From the NCBI RefSeq assembly GCF_014863545.1, contig NZ_CP062260.1, positions 1,736,001 through 1,800,000 of the forward strand: DNA of 64,000 bases, written 5' to 3'. Numbering within the stretch: position 1 is the first letter of the stretch; each line of letters opens with the position of its first letter. The notes under the pieces were generated by a model that saw only the letters and a list, made by a program, of their open reading frames with translations, made no database searches and was not told the DNA's origin. This DNA is from Paenibacillus sp. JNUCC32. Lineage in GTDB: Bacteria; Bacillota; Bacilli; Paenibacillales; Paenibacillaceae. Both the position numbers and the translations under genes were made by a program. Of the stretch, positions 1-9,296 are shown piece by piece.

Positions 1-2
1 CT

Positions 3-563
3 GAAATCAAGAATTATAGCGTGATCCAGCTCATGTGCATGAACCTCGTCAAGTACTTCCGTTTTACAACGAAGACGAATCAAATCGCGGTAACGATTGC
101 TGAAGAAATGGAGCATATGGAGAGTTATATCAAAATCCAGCAGGTCCGTTTTCCAGAGCGAGTCACCTATGAAATCGACATTTCGGAGGGGGCAGACCAA
201 GCGGCAATTCCGCCGCTCTTAATTCAGCCGTTTATTGAAAATGCAATCAAATACGGATTTGATTTCATGGATCATCCTTTTCATATTGCCATACATATCA
301 GCCTTCCTATCCATGATCAATTGGAGATCGTGATTTCCGATAACGGGAGCGGCTTCTCCCGGGAAGTGCTGGAGAAATTACAATCGGGCGGTTTCATGGA
401 GAATCAGACAGGGGAGCATTTAGGAATCACCAATGTACAATACCGTCTTAGGCATATCTTTGGACATATGGCTCGCCTGGAGTTTGACAATGCTCCGAAT
501 TCAGGCGCCAGAATAAGAATTGTACTTCCTTTCCGAACGGTAGAGCAGTTTACTTCATATTGA
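3..563 (+). CDS. Sensor histidine kinase, YesM type (3' part only)
   Basis: The C-terminal part of a membrane sensor kinase of the HisKA_7TM/YesM class; the frame is open to the window edge, so sensor, HAMP and phospho-His segment lie outside. Visible is the stretch after the His box (YFRF, then EEMEHMESYIKIQQVRFPER), followed by the ATPase domain with the N box (PFIENAIKYGF), G1 box (SDNGSG) and G2 region (GEHLGITNVQYRLR). It would phosphorylate the response regulator that starts 22 bases downstream, forming the usual YesM/YesN pair that senses sugars in Paenibacillus. The target operon cannot be seen and is probably upstream of the window. Confidence 0.93.
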   Translation, partial: EIKNYSVIQLMCMNLVKYFRFTTKTNQIAVTIAEEMEHMESYIKIQQVRFPERVTYEIDISEGADQAAIPPLLIQPFIENAIKYGFDFMDHPFHIAIHISLPIHDQLEIVISDNGSGFSREVLEKLQSGGFMENQTGEHLGITNVQYRLRHIFGHMARLEFDNAPNSGARIRIVLPFRTVEQFTSY

Positions 564-585
564 TGATCTGTATGGGGGTAGTCGC

Positions 586-2175
586 ATGTATAAGGCGCTT
601 ATAGTAGATGATGAGATCTATGCAGTAATGGGAATTAAGAGCGGCGTGAATTGGCAGGAACTGCAGGTATCTGAAGTGTATGAGGCTTATAATATGCGCG
701 ATGCATTACAGGTTTTTGAACGCACACCGATTGATATTATGATTTGCGATATCGAAATGCCCAAAGGGACAGGAATCGAGCTGCTCGAGCGGGTGAATGA
801 TATTTCTCCCGATACAGAGACCATTTTTCTAACCGCCCACTCCGCATTTGACTTCATGAAGAGAGCAATTCAGCTGGATGGCTTCGATTATTTGTTAAAA
901 CCGATCGAATTTGATGTGCTTCAGGCAACCATAGCCAAAGCGCTGCATTCGATTAAACAGGAGCGGGAGCTCCGTCATATGCGAGAGCATTACAAACCGT
1001 ATTATGAGCTGTGGCAGAAGAAAAAAAGCCTGATCACGGATAAGTTTTGGAATGATGTATTTTCGGGAAGGATCGTCTGCACCCCAGCTAATGTTACGGA
1101 TGTTCTTGAGGAGCATGAGCTTAGCGGATTGCAAGAGGCTGTATTCATGCCTGTTCTGGTGAGCGTGGAATCGTGGCTTCGCGAGCTCAGCACAAAGGAT
1201 GAAGAAATTATGGAATATGCTATCCGCAAAGGCGCATCCGAAATGCTGCTGCCCGCCGGCCATGGAGAGGTCATTCAGACCAAGCAGGGGGTGAACGTCG
1301 TCCTTATTGCTGGAGAAGAGGGGGCGGAGGGAGAAGCCGCACATGAACTGAACTTGCGCTGTGAAAAATACATTCAGGACTGTTATACCTACTTTGGCTG
1401 TAACATTTCCTGTTATATCGGCAATCGGTCCACTTTGTATGAAATTGCCGATACGTACAGGCAGCTGCTGGAGATGGAATACAACAATCTGAATAAATCC
1501 AACCAAGTGTACAGGCTGGCTTCACTAGGCACCCAATCCATGAAGACGATGATTCCGCGAATATCCACCTGGACCCTCCTTATGGAGCATGGCCAACTCG
1601 AAGAAATGCAGCGAGAGATACATGGACGCATGGAAGAGCTGAGCCGATACCCGCAGCTTTCGGTTAGTGAGCTTGAAGGCTTCCGGCAAGAATTTATGCA
1701 AATGGTGCATTATATTCTTCATAAAAATGGACTGTCCGCGTTGGAGTTGTTTCAGGATCAGGCAGGAATTCATCTGTATGCTCAACCGCGAAATATTGAA
1801 CAATTGAAAGCAACGGTTCTCCAAGTCGTTCAGGTCATTCATGATCAGCTCCATCCAAGCTGCTCCGTGATTCAACGCATACAATCCTATATTAAGGAAC
1901 ATTTGCACGAATCGATCACAAGAGAACAGCTTGCCGGCTTCGTACATCTCAATCCAGCTTATCTGTCCCGTCTATTCAAACGCGAGGTGGGCGAATCGAT
2001 TACAGATTACATATTGCATGTCCGGATGTCGCAGGCTAAGGATTTGATCTTAACATCGACCATCCCCATATCCGAAGTAGCCAAGACCTTTGGTTATCAT
2101 AATTTCTCGCATTTTTCCAAAATGTTCAGAAAAGTATATCAAGTTTCTCCGCAGGAGTTTAGACAGCAATCTTAA
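586..2175 (+). CDS. Response regulator with AraC-type DNA-binding domain (YesN type)
   Basis: A 529-residue transcription factor. The receiver domain (about 1-120) has acidic residues D8, D9 and E10, phospho-acceptor D55 (ICDIEMP) and conserved K105 (LLKPIEF). A middle region of about 300 residues is poorly conserved. A C-terminal AraC HTH pair (about 425-529) ends in the typical GYHNFSHFSKMFRK and SPQEFR motifs. The gene follows the kinase after 22 bases with a GGGGGT-like ribosome binding site, so the two are one operon. By family knowledge it activates a carbohydrate uptake operon when phosphorylated. Confidence 0.95.
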   Translation: MYKALIVDDEIYAVMGIKSGVNWQELQVSEVYEAYNMRDALQVFERTPIDIMICDIEMPKGTGIELLERVNDISPDTETIFLTAHSAFDFMKRAIQLDGFDYLLKPIEFDVLQATIAKALHSIKQERELRHMREHYKPYYELWQKKKSLITDKFWNDVFSGRIVCTPANVTDVLEEHELSGLQEAVFMPVLVSVESWLRELSTKDEEIMEYAIRKGASEMLLPAGHGEVIQTKQGVNVVLIAGEEGAEGEAAHELNLRCEKYIQDCYTYFGCNISCYIGNRSTLYEIADTYRQLLEMEYNNLNKSNQVYRLASLGTQSMKTMIPRISTWTLLMEHGQLEEMQREIHGRMEELSRYPQLSVSELEGFRQEFMQMVHYILHKNGLSALELFQDQAGIHLYAQPRNIEQLKATVLQVVQVIHDQLHPSCSVIQRIQSYIKEHLHESITREQLAGFVHLNPAYLSRLFKREVGESITDYILHVRMSQAKDLILTSTIPISEVAKTFGYHNFSHFSKMFRKVYQVSPQEFRQQS

Positions 2176-2262
2176 TCTTAACGAGGATTTTCATTCGATA
2201 AGCCGTCAAACTAGTACCGGAGGGCCTGTTTTCTAATGTATGTATAAGTCGTAAACGATACA

Positions 2263-2271
2263 TGCTATAAT
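2263..2271 (+). promoter_or_regulatory. Extended -10 promoter element upstream of the AraC-GH39 gene
   Basis: TGCTATAAT is an extended -10 motif about 115 bases before the start codon. No convincing -35 box is present at 17 bp, which is common for extended -10 promoters. Inferred from sequence alone. Confidence 0.35.
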
Positions 2272-2384
2272 GATAAGCTTCTAAAATCTAAGAATATGTT
2301 TGTAATCTATGAGACACTGAATAATCCAATCGCAACTTAAAACAAAGCTATATCGTTTCAGTTCATTAGAAATGAGGGCAAATT

Positions 2385-4880
2385 ATGCGTTACCTTTATG
2401 AATTTATCGAGCATCAAGAGGATATGCCCTTTAAACTGTTTGTCAACAGCGTGAAACATGTTCCATTTCACTGGCATAAAGAGGTGGAGATTGTCTATGT
2501 TCTCCAAGGTTCTGTTATCATGCATCTTGATCAGAAGGAGTATGTTCTACATCAGGACGACGTCGTAGTGGTGAACAGCATGTCGATCCATAAGTTTGAG
2601 CAGAATGACCATGACAATATATTATTAACGCTTCAGTTTGGGCCGGAATGGCTTCAAAATAACGTTTTTATTTCTTGTAATTCAGCGAATGAGCCTGAGC
2701 CGGTCGGTTTCCGATTGGACACGATCAAGCAAGAGCTTGCGAAGATGGTATGGGAAATGAACAAGAAGTCCCCAGGCTATCGAAGCTTTACCTTGGGAAG
2801 GCTGCAAACGTTATGTGGACATTTATTGCGATATTTTTCGGAAGGAATCAACCCGGAAGCTGAAGAAGGCGGCAAGAGCTATGACTATAAAAGGTTGAAT
2901 CGGGTTCTAACCTATATCGATCAAAATTACAAAGAGAAGATTACACTGCAGACGATGGCGGAGCAAGAGCACTTAAGTTTGCATTATTTTTCTCACTTCT
3001 TCACCGATAAAATCGGTATTCCTTTTCAAAAGTATTTAACGCTGATCCGTTTGGAGAAGGCCCAGTCGGAGCTTTCGGGAAGTGAAAAGAGCATTACCGA
3101 AATTGCGATGGATTGCGGTTTTGCGAACGTAAAGCTATTCAATAAGTACTTCAAGGAGAAGTACGGTTGTACACCGAGCTCGTACCGTGAAGCCGCTGCC
3201 TCGCTTCAGGATAAGCCTAATCGAAAACCGCTTACCTATGAAGAATCCTCGAGCGGAGACTATTATGAATTAGATACGATCAATGCGATGGGGTCGTTAT
3301 ATCGGTACCTGGAAGTGAAGCCGGATCAAGAACGGGAGAGAGCAATCCCTTTAACAGCGGTTGTTACGGATCATGAGCAAATACAGATTCAGCCGGGAAT
3401 GTCGTCAGCAGCGTACAAAAAGCACTGGAACGTTATTACAACAGCGGGCAGGGCAGTTGAAGGGCTGCGCGATGACTGGCGTCGGCAGCTGACCGAGCTT
3501 AAAGCCCGAATTCCTTTTGAATACATACGCTTCCATGGCATCTTTAATGATGAGATGATGGTATATAACGAACAGGATGACGGGACCCCTGTCTATAACT
3601 GGGCCTATGTTGACAAGCTGTATGACTTTCTTATTGGGCTGGGCATCCGGCCGTTCGTGGAGCTTGGTTTCATGCCGACCCTGCTCAGCCGCTCCAGCGA
3701 AACGGTATTCTGGTGGAGAGGGAATATTTCCCCTCCGGCCGATCAGGCAAAATGGGAGGCACTGGTTCGTGAGTTCGTCCAGCACTGCTTAAACCGCTAT
3801 GGGGCTCAGGAAGTAAAACAATGGTATTTTGAAGTCTGGAACGAACCGGATTTATCAGGCGTATGCTGGGCAGGCAGCAAGGAGGAATACTTCTCGTTTT
3901 ATGAGTCTACCGTTCGAGTGATCAGGTCGGTTCTGCCTGAACTAAAAACAGGGGGCCCGGCTTTAGGTTATGGGTCACTCTGGAACGACACATGGACCGA
4001 GGAGTTTATGGAATATTGCAAAAGGCACCAAGTTCCGGTCGATTTCTTTTCCTTTCATATCTATTCGGAATATCCTCAGCTTAAAGCAGAGCAAAACATA
4101 TTGACGAGAATGATGCCGCCAACCTTTTATAAAGAGAGCATCCATCGACTGCAGGAAAAAATGGAGGTGGCCTCTTTCCGGGATATGGAGCTGCATATTA
4201 CCGAATGGAACTTTTCGCTCTATGACCGGCACCTGCTGCACGATACCATGTTTATGGCCCCATTTGTGATGTATCATGCGATGAATACACTGGGAGACGT
4301 AAAGGCCATGGCATTTTGGTGCTTTACGGATGTGTTTGAGGAAAGTCTTGTTCCATCCTCTCCGTTTTACGGAGGTTTTGGTTTAATGAATCGGGATGGA
4401 CTTAAGAAGCCGAGTTATTACGCCTTTGAGCTTCTTCAGAAATTGGGTGAAGAGATAACCGTTAAGGGTGAAGGCTATGTGGGCACTCAGAATCAAGATG
4501 GGAGCATGCAGCTTCTGCTGTATCATTACGTCCATTTGGATCATATGTTTTCAAGCGGAGACTGGTCGGAAATGTCCAATCTTAACCGTTACGGCGTGTT
4601 CGAGGAGAAGGGCAGCAAGGAGTTTCAAGTCAACATTCCTCATCTTTCAGGAACCTATAAGTGCACGACTTATCAGATGGACAGAGATCATGGATCCGTT
4701 TTTGACGAGTGGGTCCGTATGGGAGCACCCGAAATCTTGACGGAGGAGGAACTCGCGTATCTTCGCGGAAGAAGCGGCCCTGTCATCCGAATAGAGACAA
4801 TAGAGGATCAGGGTTGGTATAAAGAGATCGTTCTTCCACCGCATGGTGTCCTTTTGCTCACCTTAGAGAAACAGTTTTAA
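2385..4880 (+). CDS. AraC-type regulator fused to a GH39 glycoside hydrolase domain
   Basis: An 831-residue fusion. Residues 1-150 form a cupin-like AraC sensor domain (FHWHKEVEIVYVLQG). Residues 170-275 are an AraC HTH pair ending in GFANVKLFNKYFKEKYGCTPSSYR. From about 300 the chain is a GH39-like TIM barrel with WYFEVWNEP (predicted acid/base E487) and HITEWNFS (predicted nucleophile E607). Their 120-residue spacing fits beta-xylosidases of this family. There is no signal peptide, so it is cytosolic. The simplest reading is a regulator whose ligand is bound or hydrolysed by its own hydrolase domain. A PTS permease and GH3 glucosidase follow after a terminator and are likely targets. Such fusions occur in other Firmicutes; what they do is not settled. 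Confidence 0.9.
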   Translation: MRYLYEFIEHQEDMPFKLFVNSVKHVPFHWHKEVEIVYVLQGSVIMHLDQKEYVLHQDDVVVVNSMSIHKFEQNDHDNILLTLQFGPEWLQNNVFISCNSANEPEPVGFRLDTIKQELAKMVWEMNKKSPGYRSFTLGRLQTLCGHLLRYFSEGINPEAEEGGKSYDYKRLNRVLTYIDQNYKEKITLQTMAEQEHLSLHYFSHFFTDKIGIPFQKYLTLIRLEKAQSELSGSEKSITEIAMDCGFANVKLFNKYFKEKYGCTPSSYREAAASLQDKPNRKPLTYEESSSGDYYELDTINAMGSLYRYLEVKPDQERERAIPLTAVVTDHEQIQIQPGMSSAAYKKHWNVITTAGRAVEGLRDDWRRQLTELKARIPFEYIRFHGIFNDEMMVYNEQDDGTPVYNWAYVDKLYDFLIGLGIRPFVELGFMPTLLSRSSETVFWWRGNISPPADQAKWEALVREFVQHCLNRYGAQEVKQWYFEVWNEPDLSGVCWAGSKEEYFSFYESTVRVIRSVLPELKTGGPALGYGSLWNDTWTEEFMEYCKRHQVPVDFFSFHIYSEYPQLKAEQNILTRMMPPTFYKESIHRLQEKMEVASFRDMELHITEWNFSLYDRHLLHDTMFMAPFVMYHAMNTLGDVKAMAFWCFTDVFEESLVPSSPFYGGFGLMNRDGLKKPSYYAFELLQKLGEEITVKGEGYVGTQNQDGSMQLLLYHYVHLDHMFSSGDWSEMSNLNRYGVFEEKGSKEFQVNIPHLSGTYKCTTYQMDRDHGSVFDEWVRMGAPEILTEEELAYLRGRSGPVIRIETIEDQGWYKEIVLPPHGVLLLTLEKQF

Positions 4881-4897
4881 ACACTAAAGGCTTCAAG

Positions 4898-4932
4898 AAC
4901 ACCACCGCTCTATAAGAGAGGGGTGTTTTTTG
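4898..4932 (+). terminator. Rho-independent terminator after the AraC-GH39 gene
   Basis: Inverted repeat AACACC...GGTGTT with an inner CTCT/AGAG stem, followed by a run of T. Confidence 0.8.
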
Positions 4933-5017
4933 CTGTCCGATCCTGGCGGCTTAGATTTGTTGGCTCCAAAAACGAGAAATAAACAAAAAACGACCATAGA
5001 CGAGGCAATATACAACG

Positions 5018-5031
5018 AGTAAGCGTTAACA
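5018..5031. promoter_or_regulatory. cre-like site before the PTS gene
   Basis: AGTAAGCGTTAACA matches the CcpA cre consensus TGWNANCGNTNWCA except at the first base. It lies about 55 bases before the PTS start, placing it at the promoter. CcpA repression of the PTS/GH3 unit is inferred. Confidence 0.55.
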
Positions 5032-5086
5032 ATGAAATCTATACTATAGCTATGTCCACAACAGAAACACAGGAGGGAATAAACAG

Positions 5087-6328
5087 ATGAAGCGTTTCAT
5101 GAAATGGATGACGGAATCCTTTGCGCCAAGATTGGATGCGATTACAAATAACATTTGGATAGCATCGATTCAAGAAGCCATTATGGTTGCCATCCCAATG
5201 ATCTTTATTGGTTCCATTATTACTTTGATTTCAATTTTGCAAGACTTCATTCCTGGAATGCCGGATTTAACGCCAATTACGACATTCAGCTTCGGTCTTC
5301 TCGGTTTGTTTATTGCATTCTTAACGCCGTATACGGTCATGGAGAAGAAGGAGAGACATAAAATCAAGCTGCTGGCGGGAATGACCGGCATATCCTTATT
5401 CCTCATGCTGCTTAATCCCGTCGTAAACGAGGACGGTACCGTTCAGTTCGTTCTGGAGCGTTTCGGTCCTGCGGGTATGGTAACGGCACTCATTGTAGGC
5501 GTCTTCATTGCCGTCATCATGAATGTCTGCGCTAAGTTCTCTTTTTTTAAAAAAGGGTCTTCCATGCCAGAGTTTATTATGGATTGGTTTGACTTCCTGG
5601 TACCGATTGCCGTGATCATGGGCATCGGCTGGGTTCTTGTATATCAGCTCCACTTTGATATCTTTGGACTGATTGTGAGCGTGTTTGAGCCTATTAATGC
5701 TATGGGGCAAAGCCTGATTGGGTTTGTTCTGTTCAACTTTATTGGAGTTGTATTGTATTCCTTCGGAGTCAGCCCATGGGTTCTGATGCCCATCTGGTAT
5801 GCCATATGGATTCCGGCGATTGAGGAAAATGCCGCATTGGTGGCGCAGGGGCTGGATCCCGTCAACATTAATACCTTTGAAACATTCTTCTCCGGATGGC
5901 TTGGAATCGGAGGGATGGGCGCAACCTTGCCGCTTGTGATATGGTTCCTGTTTGCCAGATCCAAGAAGCTGAAAACCATTGGTAAAGCCACTTTGATTCC
6001 TTCTCTATTTAATATTAACGAGCCTGTTGTGTATGGAGCGCCGGTTGCTTTTAATCCGCTGTTGATGGTGCCTATGTGGATCAATGGTCTTATTACACCC
6101 ATCATCGTCTACCTAGCTCTTGATATGGGGTTTGCACAAATTCCGAGTAAAATCTTCCAGCTGTGGTATACGCCGATCGGTGTGTCGACTTATCTCATGT
6201 CCGGATTCAATGGACTTATTCTGCTCGCCGTTGTCTTACTGATTGTGTTTGCCGTATGGTTTCCGTTTTTTAAACTGTACGATGCGCAGGAATTGAAGAA
6301 AGAGCGGGAGTACCAAGAAGAAGCTTGA
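5087..6328 (+). CDS. PTS EIIC permease, cellobiose/lactose family
   Basis: A 413-residue polytopic membrane protein of the EIIC (CelB/LicC) family, which forms the sugar channel of a phosphotransferase system. The N-terminus (ITNNIWIASIQEAIMVAIP) and the conserved C-terminal stretch (NINEPVVYGAPVAFNPLLM) are typical, and about ten hydrophobic segments are visible. Start: AGGAGG ribosome site ahead of ATG. No EIIA or EIIB gene lies in the window, so it must borrow those subunits from elsewhere or act differently. The GH3 gene begins within 20 bases of its end, implying one transcript. Confidence 0.9.
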   Translation: MKRFMKWMTESFAPRLDAITNNIWIASIQEAIMVAIPMIFIGSIITLISILQDFIPGMPDLTPITTFSFGLLGLFIAFLTPYTVMEKKERHKIKLLAGMTGISLFLMLLNPVVNEDGTVQFVLERFGPAGMVTALIVGVFIAVIMNVCAKFSFFKKGSSMPEFIMDWFDFLVPIAVIMGIGWVLVYQLHFDIFGLIVSVFEPINAMGQSLIGFVLFNFIGVVLYSFGVSPWVLMPIWYAIWIPAIEENAALVAQGLDPVNINTFETFFSGWLGIGGMGATLPLVIWFLFARSKKLKTIGKATLIPSLFNINEPVVYGAPVAFNPLLMVPMWINGLITPIIVYLALDMGFAQIPSKIFQLWYTPIGVSTYLMSGFNGLILLAVVLLIVFAVWFPFFKLYDAQELKKEREYQEEA

Positions 6329-6347
6329 TATGAAAGGGTGGATACAA

Positions 6348-8624
6348 ATGAATGCATCGATTAACGAATGGATAAAGGAAATGACACTTACTGAAAAAGC
6401 ATCCCTCTGCGCGGGATTAAACATGTGGATGACCAAGGGGATCGAGAGACTCAACATTCCGCCGGTTCATATGTATGACGGAACGAATGGGATCCGCAAA
6501 ACGAACAGTGACGATGAAATGGGGATTACGACTGAGAATGTTCCGGCAACATGTTATCCCACGGGCTCAGCTATCGGTTCTTCGTGGAACACGGAACTGC
6601 TGCGCGAAGTCGGGGAAGCACTCGGTAATGAATCCAAAGAGATGGGCGTAGAATTGCTGCTCGGCCCAGGGATCAACATGAAACGGACTCCGCTTGGGGG
6701 AAGAAATTTCGAATATTACTCCGAAGATCCTTGCCTGACAGGGGAACTGGGCGCTGCTTTCATTAATGGCCTCCAGAGCAAAGGAGTCGGGGCTTCACTT
6801 AAACACTTTGCTTGCAATAACCAAGAATTCGAGAAGATGGTGACGAGTTCAGAAGTAGACGAACGAACGCTGCGCGAAATTTATTTAAGCGCCTTTGAAC
6901 GAATTATCAAAAAATCGGATCCTTGGACCGTCATGTGCTCCTATAATTTGCTTAATGGCTCGTATACCAGCGAGAATGAACACTTATTGCATGATATTTT
7001 GAGAGAAGAATGGGGATACGAGGGGGTCGTCATCTCGGACTGGACGGCCGTGAATGATCGGATTCGTGGGTTGAAAGCAGGACTTGATCTCGAAATGCCG
7101 GGACCTGCCGGCTATAACACGAAAGCGATTATCAAAGCCGTTGAGAGCGGAGTTCTTGCAGAAGAGCAGCTCGATAAAAGCGTTGCCCGTATTCTAAAAC
7201 TCGTACAACGTGTAACCGGTATGGAAGAAGCTGTTCCGGCATCCCCTATGGAGTACCACAATCTTGCGAGAAAAGCTGCGGCAGAAAGCATTGTGCTGTT
7301 GAAGAATGAGAATGGCATCCTTCCGATCCAGGCAGAATCAACCCATTCCATTGCAGTGATCGGCCGTTTTGCCAAAAAACCTAGAATTCAAGGAGCCGGC
7401 AGCGCAAAAGTTACGCCTACGCGCGTTGATATTCCATTTGATGAAATGAAGCGGTTGGCTGGAGCTTCCGTTGAGTTGAGTTATGCCGAGGGCTATCCTG
7501 AAGATGACTCCGTTCATGAGGAAGTGATTAAGGAAAGTGTTGCATTGGCGGCAAAATCTGATGTTGCGGTTATCTTCGTTGGCCAGCCTGAATACGCAGA
7601 ATCCGAGATGCGTGATTTGAAGGGCATTGATTTGCCGGAACAGCAGGTTCGGCTTATTCAGGCGATTGCAGCCGTACAACCGAAGTGCATTGTGGTGACC
7701 ACCAGTGGTACAGCTTTGGCGATGCGTCCTTGGGTTCAGCATGTTCCCGCTGTCATTCACTCATGGCTTTCCGGACAAGGCATGGGTAAAGCGATTGCTG
7801 AAATCTTGTTTGGGGAGGTGAGTCCTTCCGGTAAACTGTCCGAGACGTTTCCGGTTAAGCTTTCAGACAATCCTTCACATATGAGGATTCGCGGTGAAAA
7901 CGGCAAGCTGTATTATCGTGAAGGGCTGTTCATCGGCTATCGATACTACGATCGAAAGGAACTCGCTCCGCAGTTTCCGTTTGGCCATGGCTTATCCTAC
8001 ACTTCGTTTGCCTATAGGGATATGAAGACAACTCAAACAGAGACAGGGATCACGGTCTCTTTCTGGCTGGAGAATATCGGGAACCGAACAGGGAAAGAGG
8101 TCGTTCAGCTTTACGTGCATGACGAAGAATGCACCTGGACGCGTCCGGAGAAAGAATTGAAGGCATTTTCTAAAATCGAGTTGGCTCCTGGGGAGAAACA
8201 GCAGATTGTTTTTGAACTTGAAGAAAGAGACTTTGCTTATTACAACACCAAGTATAACCGCTGGGTAGCGGAGAGCGGTTATTTCCAAATTGCGCTTGGC
8301 AGCTCTTCTCGCGATATAAGAATTACGGAGCGATTGTATTGTGATTTTGGAAAGGAAGAAGTATCATTTCATAAATTCAGCCTGATTAGCGATTGGATTA
8401 GCGATCCAGTCGCGAAATCAGTATTGGAAGAATGCCTCGATGAGATGAACCAGCATGTCGTTGAAAAGATTTACCTCAATGATGAATTCGTCGGATTTTG
8501 GGAAGATGGTCCACTCATTAAAATATTGCAAATGTATGGTCAAACCTGGTTGGGTGACCGGTCGCCTGATGAAATTATTGAAGAACTTATAAGAAGAGTT
8601 TATGAGCGACGCATCAACGTATAA
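6348..8624 (+). CDS. GH3 beta-glucosidase (BglB/BglX type)
   Basis: About 758 residues from the ATG at 6348, chosen because GAAAGGGTGG is spaced for it; an in-frame ATG at 6330 lacks its own site. The N-terminal GH3 barrel carries GPGINMKRTPLGGRNFEYYSED, KHFACNNQE and the nucleophile Asp in VVISDWTAV (D231). The GH3 C domain follows (GSAKVTPT), then a fibronectin-III-like domain (VVQLYVHD) and a roughly 100-residue C-terminal tail found in Bacillus-type enzymes. No signal peptide, so cytosolic. It hydrolyses non-phosphorylated beta-glucosides or xylosides, which fits poorly with the PTS permease it is cotranscribed with. Confidence 0.93.
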   Translation: MNASINEWIKEMTLTEKASLCAGLNMWMTKGIERLNIPPVHMYDGTNGIRKTNSDDEMGITTENVPATCYPTGSAIGSSWNTELLREVGEALGNESKEMGVELLLGPGINMKRTPLGGRNFEYYSEDPCLTGELGAAFINGLQSKGVGASLKHFACNNQEFEKMVTSSEVDERTLREIYLSAFERIIKKSDPWTVMCSYNLLNGSYTSENEHLLHDILREEWGYEGVVISDWTAVNDRIRGLKAGLDLEMPGPAGYNTKAIIKAVESGVLAEEQLDKSVARILKLVQRVTGMEEAVPASPMEYHNLARKAAAESIVLLKNENGILPIQAESTHSIAVIGRFAKKPRIQGAGSAKVTPTRVDIPFDEMKRLAGASVELSYAEGYPEDDSVHEEVIKESVALAAKSDVAVIFVGQPEYAESEMRDLKGIDLPEQQVRLIQAIAAVQPKCIVVTTSGTALAMRPWVQHVPAVIHSWLSGQGMGKAIAEILFGEVSPSGKLSETFPVKLSDNPSHMRIRGENGKLYYREGLFIGYRYYDRKELAPQFPFGHGLSYTSFAYRDMKTTQTETGITVSFWLENIGNRTGKEVVQLYVHDEECTWTRPEKELKAFSKIELAPGEKQQIVFELEERDFAYYNTKYNRWVAESGYFQIALGSSSRDIRITERLYCDFGKEEVSFHKFSLISDWISDPVAKSVLEECLDEMNQHVVEKIYLNDEFVGFWEDGPLIKILQMYGQTWLGDRSPDEIIEELIRRVYERRINV

Positions 8625-8646
8625 GACTAGATAATATTCCTTATTA

Positions 8647-8679
8647 TAGCTTGGGACCAGAACAGGTTCCAAGCTTTTT
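8647..8679 (+). terminator. Terminator after the GH3 gene
   Basis: AGCTTGGGACC pairs with GGTTCCAAGCT (one G-T pair) and is followed by T5. Confidence 0.8.
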
Positions 8680-8710
8680 GATGCCTATAAGAAAGTCGTT
8701 TTAGAAATAA

Positions 8711-8748
8711 AAAATCCCATCCACTGAATCTGGATGGGATTTTTTTTT
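8711..8748. terminator. Bidirectional terminator between GH3 and sspH
   Basis: AAATCCCATCC and GGATGGGATTT form a perfect stem flanked by A-rich and T9 tracts, so it can stop transcription on either strand. Confidence 0.8.
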
Positions 8749-8787
8749 GAAGGTTTGAATGGGCTGTAGAAGCTTATATCTTCTATC

Positions 8788-8967
8788 TTACGGATGCTCC
8801 GTGAGACTGGATAAAGGGACGGTCATTTCCTGCTCCGAGTTGCCGATCGGATAAACCCGAGCGGTTTCATCCTCATTCACATGTTGGATATAGATGGGGG
8901 TATCCTGATAAGTTACATGTTTCATAATGGCCGATTCCGAAATTTCAATCGCTCGTTGTTTATTCAT
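8788..8967 (-). CDS. sspH: Small acid-soluble spore protein, H type
   Basis: 59 residues starting MNKQRAIEISES. The core IYIQHVNEDETARVYP and the end VPLSSLTEHP match the SspH family closely, including the usual length. These proteins are made in the forespore and are minor SASPs of the spore core. The start is set by AAGGAG nine bases upstream. That ribosome site overlaps the stop codon region of the preceding small gene (8979-9149), so translation is probably coupled. A bidirectional terminator lies downstream. Confidence 0.93.
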   Translation of the reverse strand: MNKQRAIEISESAIMKHVTYQDTPIYIQHVNEDETARVYPIGNSEQEMTVPLSSLTEHP

Positions 8968-8978
8968 GACAATTCTCC

Positions 8979-9149
8979 TTATTCCGAAAGGTCATTCAAT
9001 GGATCAGCCTGCCGGTTAACGGCTTTTTTAATTTCCCGGTCCAATTTCGGCGTTCCTTGAATTTCTTCGGCAGCCTCCATTTGATGATTGAGCTGCTGCT
9101 CGACTTGTCCGATCCCATGTGCTTCCTGTTGTTGTTTGCTCTTTGCCAA
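8979..9149 (-). CDS. Small Gln/Glu-rich hypothetical protein upstream of sspH
   Basis: 56 residues from a TTG start placed 6 bases after GGAGGG. The frame is also open upstream without a better start. Composition is charged and Gln-rich (KSKQQQEAHGIGQVEQQ) with no membrane segment. Its TAA stop falls next to the sspH ribosome site, so it is the first gene of a two-gene unit with sspH and may also be spore-related. I do not recognise the family. Confidence 0.6.
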   Translation of the reverse strand: MAKSKQQQEAHGIGQVEQQLNHQMEAAEEIQGTPKLDREIKKAVNRQADPLNDLSE

Positions 9150-9244
9150 AATGATCCCTCCATGTGATGATATATCCATTGTAAAAAGCTGCATTACTAC
9201 AATGCACCAATATGTATGAACCTATGCAAATTTATATAATTTCG

Positions 9245-9272
9245 GGAACTTTCATCGACCCTAAGGAGTCTG
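9245..9272 (+). promoter_or_regulatory. Possible ECF-type autoregulatory promoter
   Basis: GGAACTTTC followed about 15 bases later by GTCTG resembles ECF sigma promoters (GAAC -35 and CGTC-like -10). It lies just upstream of the sigma gene, where such genes often control themselves. Weak evidence. Confidence 0.35.
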
Positions 9273-9296
9273 TTTTGGTGAGGGGGGAGAACTGCT

